Shown here piece after piece: positions 22,501-37,500 of a stretch of DNA of 64,000 nt. The notes below the pieces were generated by a model. That model did no database searches, was not told the DNA's origin, and worked only from the letters and a program-made list of their open reading frames with translations. Position numbers and translations under genes: made by a program. The first letter of the stretch is position 1. Every line of letters begins with the position of its first letter. The DNA comes from Xenopus tropicalis (lineage: Eukaryota > Chordata > Amphibia > Anura > Pipidae), in contig NC_030679.2 of assembly GCF_000004195.4 (NCBI RefSeq), forward strand, positions 33,593,712 through 33,657,711, read 5' to 3'.

Positions 22501-25500
22501 CTACCCTATAACCTGCCAGTATTCTTAAGCATAAGGAAGAACCTTTAAAACAGAGGTGTATATTATCTCTTATTATCCCTTTAAATCAGTTGTGTTTCAC
22601 TGTAACATTCTTTTGCCATGCAAATAAATGTCAGTACCAGGCATTCTTCATGATGATTGCTTTGTCTTGTGCACACATCAACCCTTAAGGTCTTCTGGCG
22701 TAAAGCAGAATGGGATGTAGAAACCAGAAACATCTCATTATAGAGAAGAGTGTCAGACTGCTCCAAGGTTCTTGTCCGGAACAAACAACTCGTGCTTTCA
22801 GAACACGGGAGAACTGCAACGCGGATGTACCTTTGGGAAAAAAGATGTGTCTACATTTATTCAACAAAAAACCTCAGAATCAGTCTTACCAGGCAAGGGC
22901 AATGCAGGAACTCACTCAAAAGAAAAGAACTACCCTTAAGGCACAGCAGGCTCCTCTTTCAGTAATGGGAGTATAAGTAGTATATAAAGTAAACAATTTG
23001 TTTCCATAATTCCCTTTTAAAATACACAATTGCCACAATTCTGTTGTGGATATTACAATATAAGCAGGAAAATCTAAAGGAACTAAATTATGCATCCTAG
23101 TATAAATAATAAGAGTAAAAATCATAGAGACAAACAGATAACTGAAACATGTATATGTATAAATAACACTGTATTAAAGGGGAACATGAAGCTTAAATTA
23201 AGGTCTGCCTGCTGGGCTTATTAAGCACAGAAAACAAAAAACACATTAATTGTAAAGCTTTTGTTTAATTTGTTCATAAATGACTTAGGGGAGGGTGTTA
23301 TGAGTAATGTATCAGTGTTTGCAGATGACACAAAACTCTGCAGACCAGTCAATTCTATCCAGGATGTGACATCCCTGCAGCAGGATCTTGACCAACTGGC
23401 AATCTGGGCAGCTAAGTGGCAGATGAGATTTAATGTGGATAAATGTAAGGTCATGCACCTGGGATGTAAAAATATGCAAGCCCCGTATACCCTTAATGGA
23501 ACTGCACTAGGCAAATCCATAATGGAGAACGACCTTGGAGTCCTTGTAGATAATAAACTTGGCTGTAGCAAGCAATGCCAGGCAGCAGCTGCAAGGGCAA
23601 ACAAGGTTTTGAGCTGTATTAAAAGGGGTATAGATTCACGGGAGGAGGGGGTTATTCTTCCCCTTTACAGAGCGCTGGTAAGGCCCCATCTAGAATATGC
23701 TGTTCAGTTTTGGTCTCCAGTGCTCAAACGGGACATTATTGAGTTAGAGAGGGTCCAGAGAAGGGCAACTAAGCTGGTAAAGGGTATGGAAAGTTTCAGT
23801 TATGAAGAAAGACTGGCCAAGTTGGGTCTGTTTACACTGGAGAAGAGGCGCTTAAGAGGTGACATGATAACTATGTATAAATATATAAAGGGATCATATA
23901 ATAACCTTTCTAATGTTTTATTTACCAGTAGGTCCTTCCAACGGACACAAGGGCACCCACTTCGTTTAGAAGAAGGGAGGTTCCATTTAAATATTCGGAA
24001 AGGATTTTTTACAGTGAGAGCTGTGAGGTTCTGGAATTCCCTCCCCGAATCAGTCGTGCTGGCTGATACATTATATAACTTTAAGAAGGGGCTGGATGGA
24101 TTCTTAGCAAGTGAGGGAATACAGGGTTATGGGAGATAGCTCTTAGTACTAGTTGATCCAGGGACTGGTCCGATTGCCATCTTGGAGTCAGGAAGGAATT
24201 TTTTCTGGAGGGTCTGGTTGCAGGTGGCCTAATTTGCACACAAAGGAGAGAGGGTGCTAGTCTAGAGGGACCCATGGCACCCGAGTATAAGCCGAGGGTG
24301 ACTTTTTCAGCACATTTTGGGTGCTGAAAAACTAGGCTTATACTCAAGTATATACAGTACATGAAGATATCTGAAGTCGCCTTATGTGACTTGTATAAAA
24401 GCACTTGGCCAGCGAGCTTGTACTTTTATATAGTCGTTAACTTTATTTTTATTTTATTAATTACAGTAAGGGGTACTTTATACACTATATATGTTACTGT
24501 CCCCACTAGTTGTATTATGTACTGAGATTCTAATGGTCATCATTATTACTGCAGAGGTCTATGCAGAGTAGCTGAGCAGTGTCAAGCAGTAAGGCGTTTT
24601 CCAACCTTTCATTACATATAAATACAGAATGTTTTGTAAAAGCAAACTCTTTTTAAAAAATGTGCATATTTCCAGTTTAGATGAAAAATGCTAAAGCTCA
24701 TCCTTAAAGAAACAGAATCATTAGTGCAATGCTCCCCCACAACAGAAATCAATTTCATTACCCATCCGACTTACAGTTTTTCATTCTGATGCAGTAACAA
24801 AGCTGCCAAATTATCCAGCTGAATGACAAATACAGCAAAGTGCTTGTTTTTCTCATCATACCTATGAGAAAAATTAAAACAGAAAAAAAATTAAGCCCAT
24901 GACAAAAGTTATGACAATACTGAAATGAATTACACTATAAGAAATCCGGAGGAAGAAGTACTATAAGTTTGTCTTACACTGTGGGCCATGTAAAAACAAC
25001 TGTAAATTGGAGTTTTTGAATAATAACGTTTTATTCCATTGCTCTTAAGTTTTTTAAAAATAATCACACTGTCTGCCCTGCATACCCCCTAATAACCACA
25101 GTCACGTAAGCCTCCCTTAGAAAGTAGAAGGGGATACAGGGTGTTAGCAAAGTGCCCTCTCTGCTCACACTCTAAACCTCATACCTCCCAACATTTGAAA
25201 ATTGTGAAGAAAGACAAAAATAAATGCTGCACATACATCTTTTTGACTATGCCCATTTGTGGCCACACCTCCAAATACTACTCTTATTTTACAAAATTTG
25301 GCAGGTTATATGTAAAGTTTGAACACATTTCTGGGGGGTTTGGGCTCTTTTTTATTGATATCACAGTGTTACTAATGAAGATGAAATTGTCCATTAAGAT
25401 ACAAGTCTCAGTTCCCCCAAGAGACCTGTTAATCGTATTAGTTACAATTGTAAGTGCAGGCGTTGAGTATTCTGGGCTCTCTGCCAAAAGCTACATATCT

Positions 25501-28500
25501 AATTAAGTTTGAGAAACTTTGTATCTTTTTTGGCATTTAGTGCAGGAGATCAAAAGGAAATTAAGGACTTTTCAATAGGAATCCATAACAGCTGGCTGAG
25601 CTGTTAAAATCAGGACTGTCCCATGAAAATCGTGACAGTAAGGAGGTATATTTCCTGATAGCAGCTGTTTGGGGCACCTGATAGGGCGGCAGCGTGAAGC
25701 AAAATGCTGACTTTACTACCAATTTCAGTGGCAATAATGACCAGCTGTTAGCCTTCTAGCATCTATTATCTCCTGTGACTGTCTATGGCATCTTACAGCA
25801 GCCTCTCTGGCATTTGCAAGAATCCAAAGGGTGCCAAGTCCATCCCTGAACAGGACACATTATAAGGATTTGTAGCCTGAGCAATGTCTACATGTCACCC
25901 TTACTTCATCCCTATTTTGATCTTGGCGGTGTCCATCATCTCTGAGTCTTCACCATCAAACACTGCATTTTCCATCAATGTTCTAAAAGAGAAATAAGGA
26001 CAAAAAAGGTGGAAATCAGTCAATACACAAAGTATTATTGGCAAACGTTTGGGGTGGGTTTTGGCACTTTACTAAAAAATAACTTTGCCACGTTGATGGA
26101 ACATGTTATAGTGTGTAAAAACAATAACTATCACGGAGAAGCTGTAAAGGAGCTTATATTTGCAGCCCTAATGTGCTTACACTCATGTCTACAGTTACTT
26201 TCAGAGTTTATTACCAGCATTAAACTCTACGGGTATTCATTCCTTGCAAGTACAGGTATGGGATCCCTTATCAGGAAACCCGTTATCCATAAAGCTCCGA
26301 ATTACAAAAAGCCCGCCTCCCATAGACTCCATTTTAATCAAATAATTTAGAATTTTAAAACTGATTTCCTTTTTCTCTCTAGTAATAAAGCAAGACCTTG
26401 TAATTGATCCCAACTAAGATATAAATAATCCTTATTGGATGCAAAACAATCCTACTGGGTTTAATTAACGTTTTATTGATTTTTTTAGTAGATTTAAGGT
26501 ATAGAGAGCCATTACGGAAAGACCCCTAATCCGGAACACCCTTGGTCCCAAGCATTTTTGATAACGGGTCCTATACCTCTATACATTTATTGTGGCATTA
26601 GCACATCACATTACCACTTCAAATACGGACTGACTAGTAACTGAAGTAAGGTTAAAGCCATTTCAACCATTTCATGGCATTTATTACCAGTAGGATTACA
26701 CTTGTGTTTTTATCACCCCAACTCCTTGAGACTTTCCCCTCTCATGGCCCATTAAACACACAATAATAATAAATACTTAATTTCCTTTTTTTGTTAACAT
26801 AAAAAAATGTTGAATTCTACTGTACAGCGCTGCGTACATAAGTAGCGCTTTATAAATAAAGATATACATACATACATACATACAAAGTGCCTTTAAATAA
26901 ACAGTATGAGGATGTTGCAGTGTTTCTTAATGCTATGAAGAAAAGTCTACACTAAATAACAGACTGCATAATAGACTACAAGGCAATGGAAGAAATACAC
27001 TATTTAAAAGTAAAGTCTGTTTCTAGCAGCTGCTAAGGTTAAATTGCCATTGAAATGATAAAGTTGAAACTATGTGACCTAGTACCTCTGATTCGTTGCC
27101 TCGTAGACTCCACTGTCCCCAGTTACAGATTCATCTGACACTGCAGCCGACACTCCGGCCACACTCAGACTGGACACCCCCAAGCAGCTTAAACCTGTAA
27201 CATACATGTACATTATACATTGGAGCAAACAATTTCAAAATGCACACAATGTTCAGATCTTAGGTAGTGATGAGCGAATTTTTTCGCCAGGCATGGATTT
27301 GCAGCGAATTTCTGCATTTCGGCACTGGCGAATTGTCTTGTGAAACTTCTGTGAAAATTCGCCCTGGAAAAATTTCCAGCGCATAAAAAAATTTTGTCAC
27401 ACGTCAAATTGGACGTCAAAAAAGGGCGCAGTCATGTTAAATTGCACGCAGTCACGTCAAAAAAGGGTGCGGTCACGGAAAAAAAAACACGGTTGACAAA
27501 TAAAAGACGCTGTGTCCAAAAGAGACGCGACAAATGCGTTTCGCAAAGTTTTCGACGTTTCGCACGTTTTTTTGCTGTTCACAAATTTTATGGCGAAGCG
27601 AAACAAGACAGATTCGCTCATCACTAATCTTAGTCACTGAACACTTTTTTAAAATTATTCATAGGATCCCTTATCTGATAACCTGGTATCCAGAAATCTA
27701 CATTTATTCTTGCATTTGACCACAAGTTGGTGCTTACAGTGATAACCAATATTCCATACAAATAAATATAACCCTCCATTCTCCCACCAAAATAAATAGT
27801 AGCTAGTGTCTAGTGATAAGGAGCACAGAACTGCAACGAAGTGGCAAGTTGAAGCAAAACTACACTTCCAGAATGAATCCTTAACCAACAGATAGTTTAT
27901 ATTATGTTAAATGACCTATTAAAGAATCTCACCCATTTAGTGATGGGCTGGGTGCTCCCTCAGAGATCACATGGCCAGAAATAATGCAGCTCTAACTGTA
28001 ACAGGAAGTAGTGTGGGAGTAAAAGACAGAATGGACTCTGTCCATTCATTGGCTGATGGGGCCTAGCATGTATGTGTGCCTTGGCTTGTTTCTGTGCAAT
28101 GTGAATCCTATGATCCCAGGAGGCATCCCTTATCCCTTAATTCTTAAAATGGCAATTTTCTATTTATAAAATATAATTTAAAGAAAATGCATTTTGTAAT
28201 CAACACCTTATTGTACATACTGTTTACAATACTGACAGGAAAATACATTTTTATTTTAAAAACCTGAAGCCAGCTGAATAGTCCCAGAGCAAGGCAGGCT
28301 CTATGATTGAGTTCTGGTAACTAACCCTGTAAGCGGCAGTAAGCATGTATCATTGCTAATGATGCAAAAATTACTGCTTGCAGTCAATTGTTCTGCCATC
28401 ATTGTTATAATGTAGTTTTTATTACTAATTTACACTGTATAAATTGCAAATAATTCACTCTGCCATTTAAAAATGTTTTTCTTAAACCAACAAATGTATT

Positions 28501-31500
28501 TTTTAATTGTAATGTTGGTGTGTATGCGCCATCTCTGGTGACTGTGCCTGATTCTGAGCTTTCAGAAAGAGCCAGTACTACACAGTGCAACTGTGTTCAT
28601 ATAAGCTATGGTTTCTCTTAATCATTGTAACTGAAACTTGGATGTGCAGGACTTGAATTTTTACTATTGAATGCTGTTCTTATATCTACCACTAGGTGGG
28701 GCATGGGAGCATTTTTAGCAACAGGTGTCAAGTAGCTGTTATCCTCTCATTGTTCTGCTGATCAGCTGATGGAGGGGTAGTGGTGGGAGGGGGGGGGCAG
28801 AGCAGCAGTAATAAGAGTTTATCAGAGCTCTAGTCAAAAGGTTGAGGGTACTAAGAACATTTTAAAATTAAACATAAAATCAGTTTGCTTTTTTTTTTAA
28901 ATATTTTTAATGAGGGATTCTGTAACAGTATTAAATTATGCATTTTGTAAATAAACTTTAAAGTAGAACTAAAGCCTAACTAAATAAGTAGGGCAGAAAT
29001 GGTGTACATTATGTTTTGGGCTTCTGTACTGGCCCAAGGCAACCACAGCCCTTTAGCAGGGAAGGTCTGTACCTCCAAAGATGCCCCAGTAGCCCCCCAT
29101 CTTTCTTTCTGCTGATTCCCTGCACATACTCTGTGCTGCTGTCACTTACCTGAGCTTAGGGACCTCAAAAACCAGTGTAATTAGCATTAGAATTTAATAA
29201 TCAGCATCAGCTTATTTGACAGGCCATGGTCATTTTCTGCCTGAGAATTTGCAACGACCCCCAAGCTTAGTTTCTCAACAGCTGCCCAGAGCCCACTGTA
29301 TATGAGAGTGTCATTGACACTTTCCAAGATGGGGAGCCCCTGTGACAAGTTGGAAGTCCTGGATCATTGCTGCTATTGAGATACTGAAACTTAGGCTTAT
29401 TAATTCATTTTAAGGGTTTAGTTCTCCTTTAAGGGAGGCTTCTATAGACACCAGCTTACTCTATTTGTGGGCACCCTTAGCTGATGCTAAAAATAATAAT
29501 ACCAAATATTGTATCTCTTAAAGACATCAATGAGCCAAACTATCATATAAATATATATTTTAAATACCTGTATCAAGCTTTAAGGATGTTAATAAAGTAG
29601 AACACGTATGTTTCTTATATATTACCATTTTCTTTATGTTACTTACCTTGTCCTGAAGGTTCTTCATCTGTTTCATGTTGGTAGCTATCTCCGCCAGCAT
29701 TTACATTAAGTTCAGTAAAGCTCAGTGGTAGGTCAATATCTTCAAAATCGATTTGACTCAGAAAAGCATCTACTGTTAACAGTGGATCAGTTACAAGCGG
29801 TGAACAAGGAGGAGATGGAGAGGACAGAGATGACCTCGGTGATAATGATGTCATTGACTTAGGGGTTCCAGATAAAGACCTCAGTGCTTTCACACGATTT
29901 GCTGGATCAGTCTTCTGAGACCTCACAACCTCATTTTCATGAATGGTTGTGATGCACCCAGATGGTCTATAACCCATTGCTCCTTCCTGAATTAAGAAGT
30001 CTACTTTGTTCTGGTATTCTGAATCCAAATGATCCAGTTGCTCGTAGTAAAGATCAGAAACACTCGCAGATGTTGAGGAGTCCTGACTGGATGTTACCAA
30101 AGAACCTCTGCTGGAAGCTAAAGATCCAGGGCTGCTGCCCGACGAAAGGGACTGCATGCTGGTTGAAAGACTGAAAAGACAAAATATAACATCATTCGTT
30201 TATATTTCTGAATATTTCACATCATTGAAGAACGGGAAATGCCCATTTAAATGAATATACACTGTTTAGAACTTGCAACTTGCATGGACAAGAATAATGC
30301 TTACTAATATCTGGTCTATATGTAATCAAAACAATTTAAAATATTACTAAAATATAACCCAGTTAAGCTGAATGGCTAAATCTACTGCCACACAGTTAAG
30401 GTGTTCATAGACCAGGGATACCCAACCTTTTTTACCTGTGAGCCACGTTTAAATGTAAGAAGAGTTGGGGAGCAACACGAGCATGAAAAATGTTTTTGGG
30501 GTAACACATAGGGTTTCTTTTTGGCGATTTGGCAGCCCCTATGTGGACTGGCAGCCTACATGAGTAATCCTGGTTTTAAGCAAACAAAACTTGCCCAAAA
30601 GCCAGGAATTCAAAAGAAAAAAAACACCTGCTTTGAGGCCAATGGGAGCAATATCCAAGGGACTCGTGAGCAATACGAGCTGAATACCTCTGTGTTAAAC
30701 ATATCTTATAAAAACACTCTGTTACAGACCTATTAACCAATATACCAGTAGAGTAATAACAATACGCCAGCCCTACACCCCTTTGCAGGGGCCCAGCACA
30801 CAGCTAGCCCTACCCACGCCTCCAGTTCCCTGCCCACTTGTGTCACAGTAGGTAGGAGAATGGCTGGGAAGGGGGGATTTTGAACAACTATATAGAAAGC
30901 TCTATAGTTCCACCAGTGCAACATACAGTATAAACATACGAAAGCACATAACTAAAATACTTGCTTTATAGACATACAAGCTACATGCCCGAAGTTCACA
31001 AAGGTTGAGATCAGTGAGAAAGCAGGCCCTTTTTTAATGGAAGATTCATTGAAATGCCACAGGCTGTTACAATGCTTTAAATAAATGCAGTTATCACTCT
31101 AATAAATCTTTTCTAGAAGAGTAAATAATGATACTCATTAAACAGAATGCATGCCTTTCTAGACAACAGATCACACAAATGTTCACCTAAATTATGTCTG
31201 AAAGGTCAGAAAGCAAGGTTAGTCTAGACTATTACACTATAATTGTGCCCTGCAATCATTCATCTTAACTTTAAATAAAGTCATATTCTGAATTAAAGCA
31301 TATCCACAGCACATAAACACAGGCACTGCTGTCATTGCTAAGCACAATGGTAAAAATAATAGGGTCATTTTCTTGTCACATGTTGATTACACATTTCACG
31401 GGAACCCACTATATTTTAAAATACTGCCTTAAACCCATACATTAATATTTATTTAGGCTTTTAATTTTTGTAATAATCAAATTATAGGACTCCAAGATTA

Positions 31501-34500
31501 AAGCAAATAACAAGATGCCTACTCACACACAGCTCAAAAGCATGTGGTACTAAAGAGAAAATCAAATATACACACAGTAAAGCTGGCCATACACACCCCG
31601 ATATTATTGTACAAAATGAGATTTTGTACGATATTTGGTGCGTATATGATGGATTGATAAGGCGACCAATATCACAAAAGCCTTGGATATTGGTCGTCTC
31701 GTCGATTGGGCGGGACAGAAAATTTAGATTGGGTGCCGTTGAAGGCAAGCGTTCAGGGCTGAATCATCAGATAAGGGTAGAATTACCTATTGTTTCTACC
31801 ACTATATCTGCCGATTCAGCCCTGAATGTCAATGGAGCGGTCGTAATGGTAACATGTATGGCCACCTTAAATGATGTTAACTTTGTTCAGATGACCTTAA
31901 CATATGATGTCACAGGTTAATTACATGCACATTTCATACAGGTATGTTTGTAAATGGCAATTACATCTTGTGTGATTTTGATATTAAAGGGGAACTTCAG
32001 CTTCACTTTAATCTGTTCCTTCAAAAAGTATGAATAAATACCATTTTATATGCTGAAATCCAGCTGCAAGACAGTTATTCTCCTTCTGCATCATTTGAAA
32101 TCCTGGCAGGGAAGGAGGGACTAAAACATTGATGTCCTTTCCTTATTAACATCATGTGTACGGGGAATTTGTGAAGATGTGGGATTGGGAGGATGCAGGG
32201 TGAAGGCAGGCTGAGGACAGTCGACTACTGTTACATTTTCTTTGAGTCTCAAATGAATCAGTCAGGTCAGCAGGGGAACAGGGGGCTGGGCTTAGGGAAC
32301 TATTGCAAACCATATTATTACATTAAAAATCATGAAAAGGCTGCATATTTTTTAATTGAGGTATATTGCAAAGTTGTTCTGTTTAGTTTTCCAAAAAGCT
32401 CAAGTTGTGTTTGGGTGGTGTTCCCATTCAAAAATCAATTTTCTTTAGGATCCCCTACAAAGTAGCTGTTTGTGGCCACACCCAAGCTGGAAAAGCAATG
32501 CACTAAATTCCACATATATAAGAATGCTCTGCAACTTCTACAATACGTACCACTTTAGTTGTGCCTGCAGTGATGCAATTAACCTGGTTGTCTCTTCTAA
32601 CTCTTTGACCAGTTGGTTCCTTTTACTACTCATTTTCAGCCTAAAAAAACAAAAACACACTTTTAATGATGGAAAAGATACACAGAAACTTATATTAATT
32701 AGGGGTAATATAATAAAAGACCAGGAGCAGTAACCCAGAGCAACCAATCAGCAGGTAGCCTTTTCTAGTCACCTGTTTCAAGTCAAACATCTTATTGGTT
32801 GCTATAGGTTACTGCTCCTGGGCAAACTTAGTCCCTTTTATTACATATGGGGGATAGTTTTTATTCAGAACTTTGTAAGTTGTGGTGCACTGTTCTTTAT
32901 AGTTACCCACACTTAGCACACAATAAACAAAGTAGTGTGCATCCCCATCAGCTGACCTGGTACCCCCTCTAGGCCCATGGATTTATGTAACCAAAACATG
33001 GCTAAATAATCCAAGAATGTGCCCTCTGCTGACTAATAAATGTTATCCCTTTTATGCAAAGCACAGGGAAAGAGAATATTTGATTGTTACGTGAAATGCA
33101 CATGTTCCACTTGCACTTTTTGCGAGGCTGCAGAAGGATGGCACAGCGAATGGAGATTTGATTACTATGGGAAAGTGCCAAGGCAATTGACTATGTTAAA
33201 CTCATTAAACATGTACACATGGGAGACCGAGATAATATCCAACATGAAATCTATCTGCTTAAATAACAAAGGAGCCAGGCCTCATTTGAAGAAACCAACA
33301 TCATATCAGAGACAGAATAACACTAGTAGTAATGCAAGGGGGCTCAATGTGTTTTTCTAGAGATAGCGTGGATCCTTTGTTTAAAACCAAATATACATTT
33401 TCTATTTAGAATAATGAATGAACTTGCATTTCACTGTTAAAGTTCTCTTGCACATAAAATAGAGAAAAAAAACCCAATGTATTGTACCTTTCAAGAAACT
33501 GTATTTATTCATTTAAAAAAAAAAAGGTTTATTCATAGATCCTTAAAAAAAAATATATTAGGAGAATCTTGTATTTTCCCTTTACCAATGGTCCTGATTG
33601 CAGGATTCCACAATCTTGGTTTGTGTGAGTTTTACACCACTAAAGGGAACTGGCATGGTGCTCACATGAGCATGCACAGACATTAGTATAGCTGAGCATC
33701 CTTTGGTTGTTAAGCATAGGTGATGGGATTTGTTAAGCCTTGCAGTGGTGGTGTCAAGAGTCATTCTGTTATGAGAAGGGAAGGTGAGTCCTTCAGGCAG
33801 GGGCTGTTACAGGATGGAGGAGGCGTGGACAGGACATAGGGGGCGTAGAGAAGATGGGACAGGACAGGATAGAACAGGACGAAGCGGGCGTAGTCCAGAC
33901 GGGACAAGACAGAACAGGACGGAGCAGGCGTAGACCAAGCAGGACTAGACAGAACAGGACAGAGCAGCGTAGACCAGACGGGACAGGACGGAGTGGGCGT
34001 AGACCAAGCAGGACTAGATAGAACAGGACGGAACGGGCGTAGACCAGACGGGACAGGACGGAGTGGGCGTAGACCAGGCGAGACTAGACAGAACAGGACG
34101 GAGTGGGCGTAGTCCAGACGGGACCAGACAGGAAAGGACAGAGCAGACAAAGGCAAGATCAGGCGGGACCAGACAGGACAGGACAGAGCAGAGCAGGCAA
34201 GGCAAGGCAAAGATCAGGAGTGAGGAGCAAGGAGCGAGAACAGGAACAAGACAAAGGGGCAAGGAAGCAAGGCTAAGGAGCAAAGAAGAGAAGAAACAAG
34301 ACAAAGGAGCCAGAACGGGAAACACAAGCTAGGGGCAGGCCAAAGTGCTTAATGTAAACCAAATGTTCAGGCACTGAGTGTGAGGAGGGCTGGGCTTATA
34401 TAGGGCAGAGTTAGCCCTGATTGGCTGACTCCACCTAGCCAATAAGGCTGCTGGGGTGATGTTACCAAGCCCAGGACACAGGTGAAAGGCAACATAAGGA

Positions 34501-37500
34501 AATCACCTCTCGAAGGCTGCTCTCCTGGCTCAATGGTTAGGGAGAGCAGCCAACAGCCAGAAGGTCCTGGGTACAAACCCCTGCAGACCCTTACCGATGA
34601 GCCCTATTTTCAACACCAGCCAGAGCACCAAATGCAAGGAGATTGTTAGTTGTGTCTGTGCAAGTTTTCTCTAGGTCAGGGATCCTCAACCTTTTTTACT
34701 TGTAAGCTACACTCAAATGTAAAAAGTGTTGGGAAGCCACACAAGCATGAAAAATTGGCTATTTGGTAGCTCATGTGGACTACTGACTTACAGGAGGCTT
34801 TGCTTGGAGTAAAACTGTATCTGTATCTAACTTTATGTGCTTCCAAAACTTACTCTAAGGAAGCGAGTTAAAAATGGGCACTGTGCTCCAGTCACAAAGG
34901 GGTTAAACACCGCATATATATCTATGCTGACAGAAAGCTGAGGGCGAGAGGGCCTGACAACCCTACCAGATTGGCACTGCTTTGTACGATGCTATTTTTA
35001 TTCTTTCTGCCCTTTCTAGCGAGCCTGGTGTGCTTCACAACTAAATACTTTACTGTCTGTTTATAAAAGGAGAAAATAGAATCCCAGGATCTGAGTGCTG
35101 TCATGTACTTAATAATGGGATTCTGTTTGATGTGTACCTACATTCACTAATCACCGCTTGGGGCAAAGGTACTATTTATAGGTGAAACTCAGGGAAAAAT
35201 ATATTTTACTGTAGATCTCAAGACAAAGGTAAATATTCTGCTTGAATAGCCTTTGATTTTTTTTACCTTTACTAGTTCACCTTTATAGAAATTCAAACAG
35301 AACAAACTTTTCTATGTCAGCCTGGGTTCTTTAAACATTTTTCTACCTCTGAAACACTGCCCGTGTCTGCCATTGGCTTGCAGGGCATTCCTGTCCCATA
35401 GCCATTCAAGTCAAAAGCAGGCAGCTTGGGTGCTACCAAGAGAATGCCATTCACCCAAATGGTTATTAATCTGTTAGTTAAATTAAATAGAATAAGATTC
35501 ACCCATGATGTCAAGGCATTATTTTTTACCTTTTTGTAATAAGTTGTGAACTTGCCAGCAGCATATATAGTGGAATCAGGCCCGGATTTGTAGAGGGGCC
35601 ACAAAAGCCCGGGCCTAGGGCGGCACAAATTTGGGAGTGACATGCCACTCCGCCACACAAAAATGTTAAAATTTTGCTCCCATACAGAGCAATGGGGACT
35701 TCTCCCCACTGCTCCATACGGAAGTTAAAACTTCCGCTTCGGGGGGGGGGGGGGGGGTTTGTTCTGTTTGTGCATGTGCATGCGAATGGGGGCGGCCTTG
35801 GGGCATAAATCGGGGGCCCAAGAGATGCTTCTCCAGTTACCTCTGATGGACAAGATCAGTTCAAATTCTTGATAGATTATTATAATGCTCAAAGCATCAT
35901 CACTTATTAATGTGATTAATCATTATCTGTGGGTTCTGGCCAATGCCAGAGGGGCTGCTGTAAAATGCCATAGACAGTCACTATTTATTGGGCTGGTGGG
36001 GGCTGTTTGGGCCTCTGTGTACTTGAAATGCCAGGGCCTATTATGTTGGCAGTGATATTCTCTGTACATTACTGCACCTGTAAAAACCCCACTATGGTAA
36101 TACACAGTGACTAGTGTATCCAATGTTCTCTGTGGGTGATTTTCTATTATTTCTCCAGCTGAGGTAAGAAATATAAAAATGTCAGATATGAAACATTGTA
36201 AAAATATGTATACAGAAAAGGATTTGCATACAATAACTTATGTGCCTGCACTTCTGCCTGCACCCTCATTGCAAATCCCTGGCACTGATGTTGTTGATAA
36301 TAAGGCATTTATAGGACCCATACCTTTCTGTGAGTGCCTTGCTTTGTGTGTCCCTGGCAGCCTGTAAGTCTTCCTCTAGCTGCTTCTTCTCACTTTCTAA
36401 GCGCTCCACCTCGCTCTGACTCCACTTCCGCGGGCTGATAAAGCGCATCTCTTTCAGCAGTTCTTCCTTCTCACTGATTAGTATGAGCCGGTCTCTTTCA
36501 GAGTCGAGAACTCCTGGCCATGCGTCGCTGTCGATTTTAGCTAACTGGATCTTTATGTTTGCTATCCTACAAAAATTAAAGGGATTCTGTCATGACTTTT
36601 ATGGTGTAATTTTTATTACTAAATTATACTATGTACATTGCAAAAAAATCATTCTGCCATTTAAAACGTTATTCTTGAATCAACAATTTTTTTTTTATAG
36701 CTGTAATATTGGTGCGTAGGCAGCCATCTTTGTGCATTGTGCCTGAGTCTATTGTTTTTCCTACTCCATGTAACTGAGTCCCAAGTGGGACTTGGATTTT
36801 TACTATTGAGTGCTATTCTGATATCTACCACTAGATGGAACCACATGGGAGCATATTTAGCAATACAGCTATAAGGGAGCTGTTATCTTGTTACCTACCA
36901 ATTAAATGTAACAAAATCAGTTTGCTATTTTAATAAAATACGCTATTAAAATGTTGTTATCTTGCTACCTGCCCATTGTTCTGCTGATCGGTTGCTGGGG
37001 GAATGGGGGGGAGTGATACCACTCCAACTTGCAGCGCTGCGGTTAAGAGTGAGTGAAGTTTACCAGAACACAGGTCACATGGCTGAAGGCACCTGGGAAA
37101 CTAACAATATGTCTAACACTATGTTAAATTTCAAATAAATATTAAAAAAAAAAGTTTGCTTTTTTCAAAAATGCATTTCAATTCAGGATTCTGATGCTGG
37201 TGGAACACTATTAACTGATACATTTAGTAAAAATCATGTTTTCCTGTAACAGAATTCCTTTAAATATGTATATATATATATATGGCTTGATGCATTATTC
37301 TGCATGGCTAGCAGTAGCCTCTCAGTGCTAAGTACTAAGATGCTGTATCAGGTTTGAGATACCCCTGTAAAGTGAAAAAGCACAGAAGCAGACAGGTATA
37401 CCGTATTACCGAAATATCACATTAATTAATATTGGGTATGGTGAGTAACACATTTGAAAGTTTTCTTCAGTTTGAAAACCGAATAAATACATGCCAGTCA

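Noticed and set aside
33761..34332. Long Pro/Ser/Leu-rich and Arg/Glu-rich open frames on both strands
   Set aside because: They are readings of the GC-rich minisatellite; no homology or splice sites.
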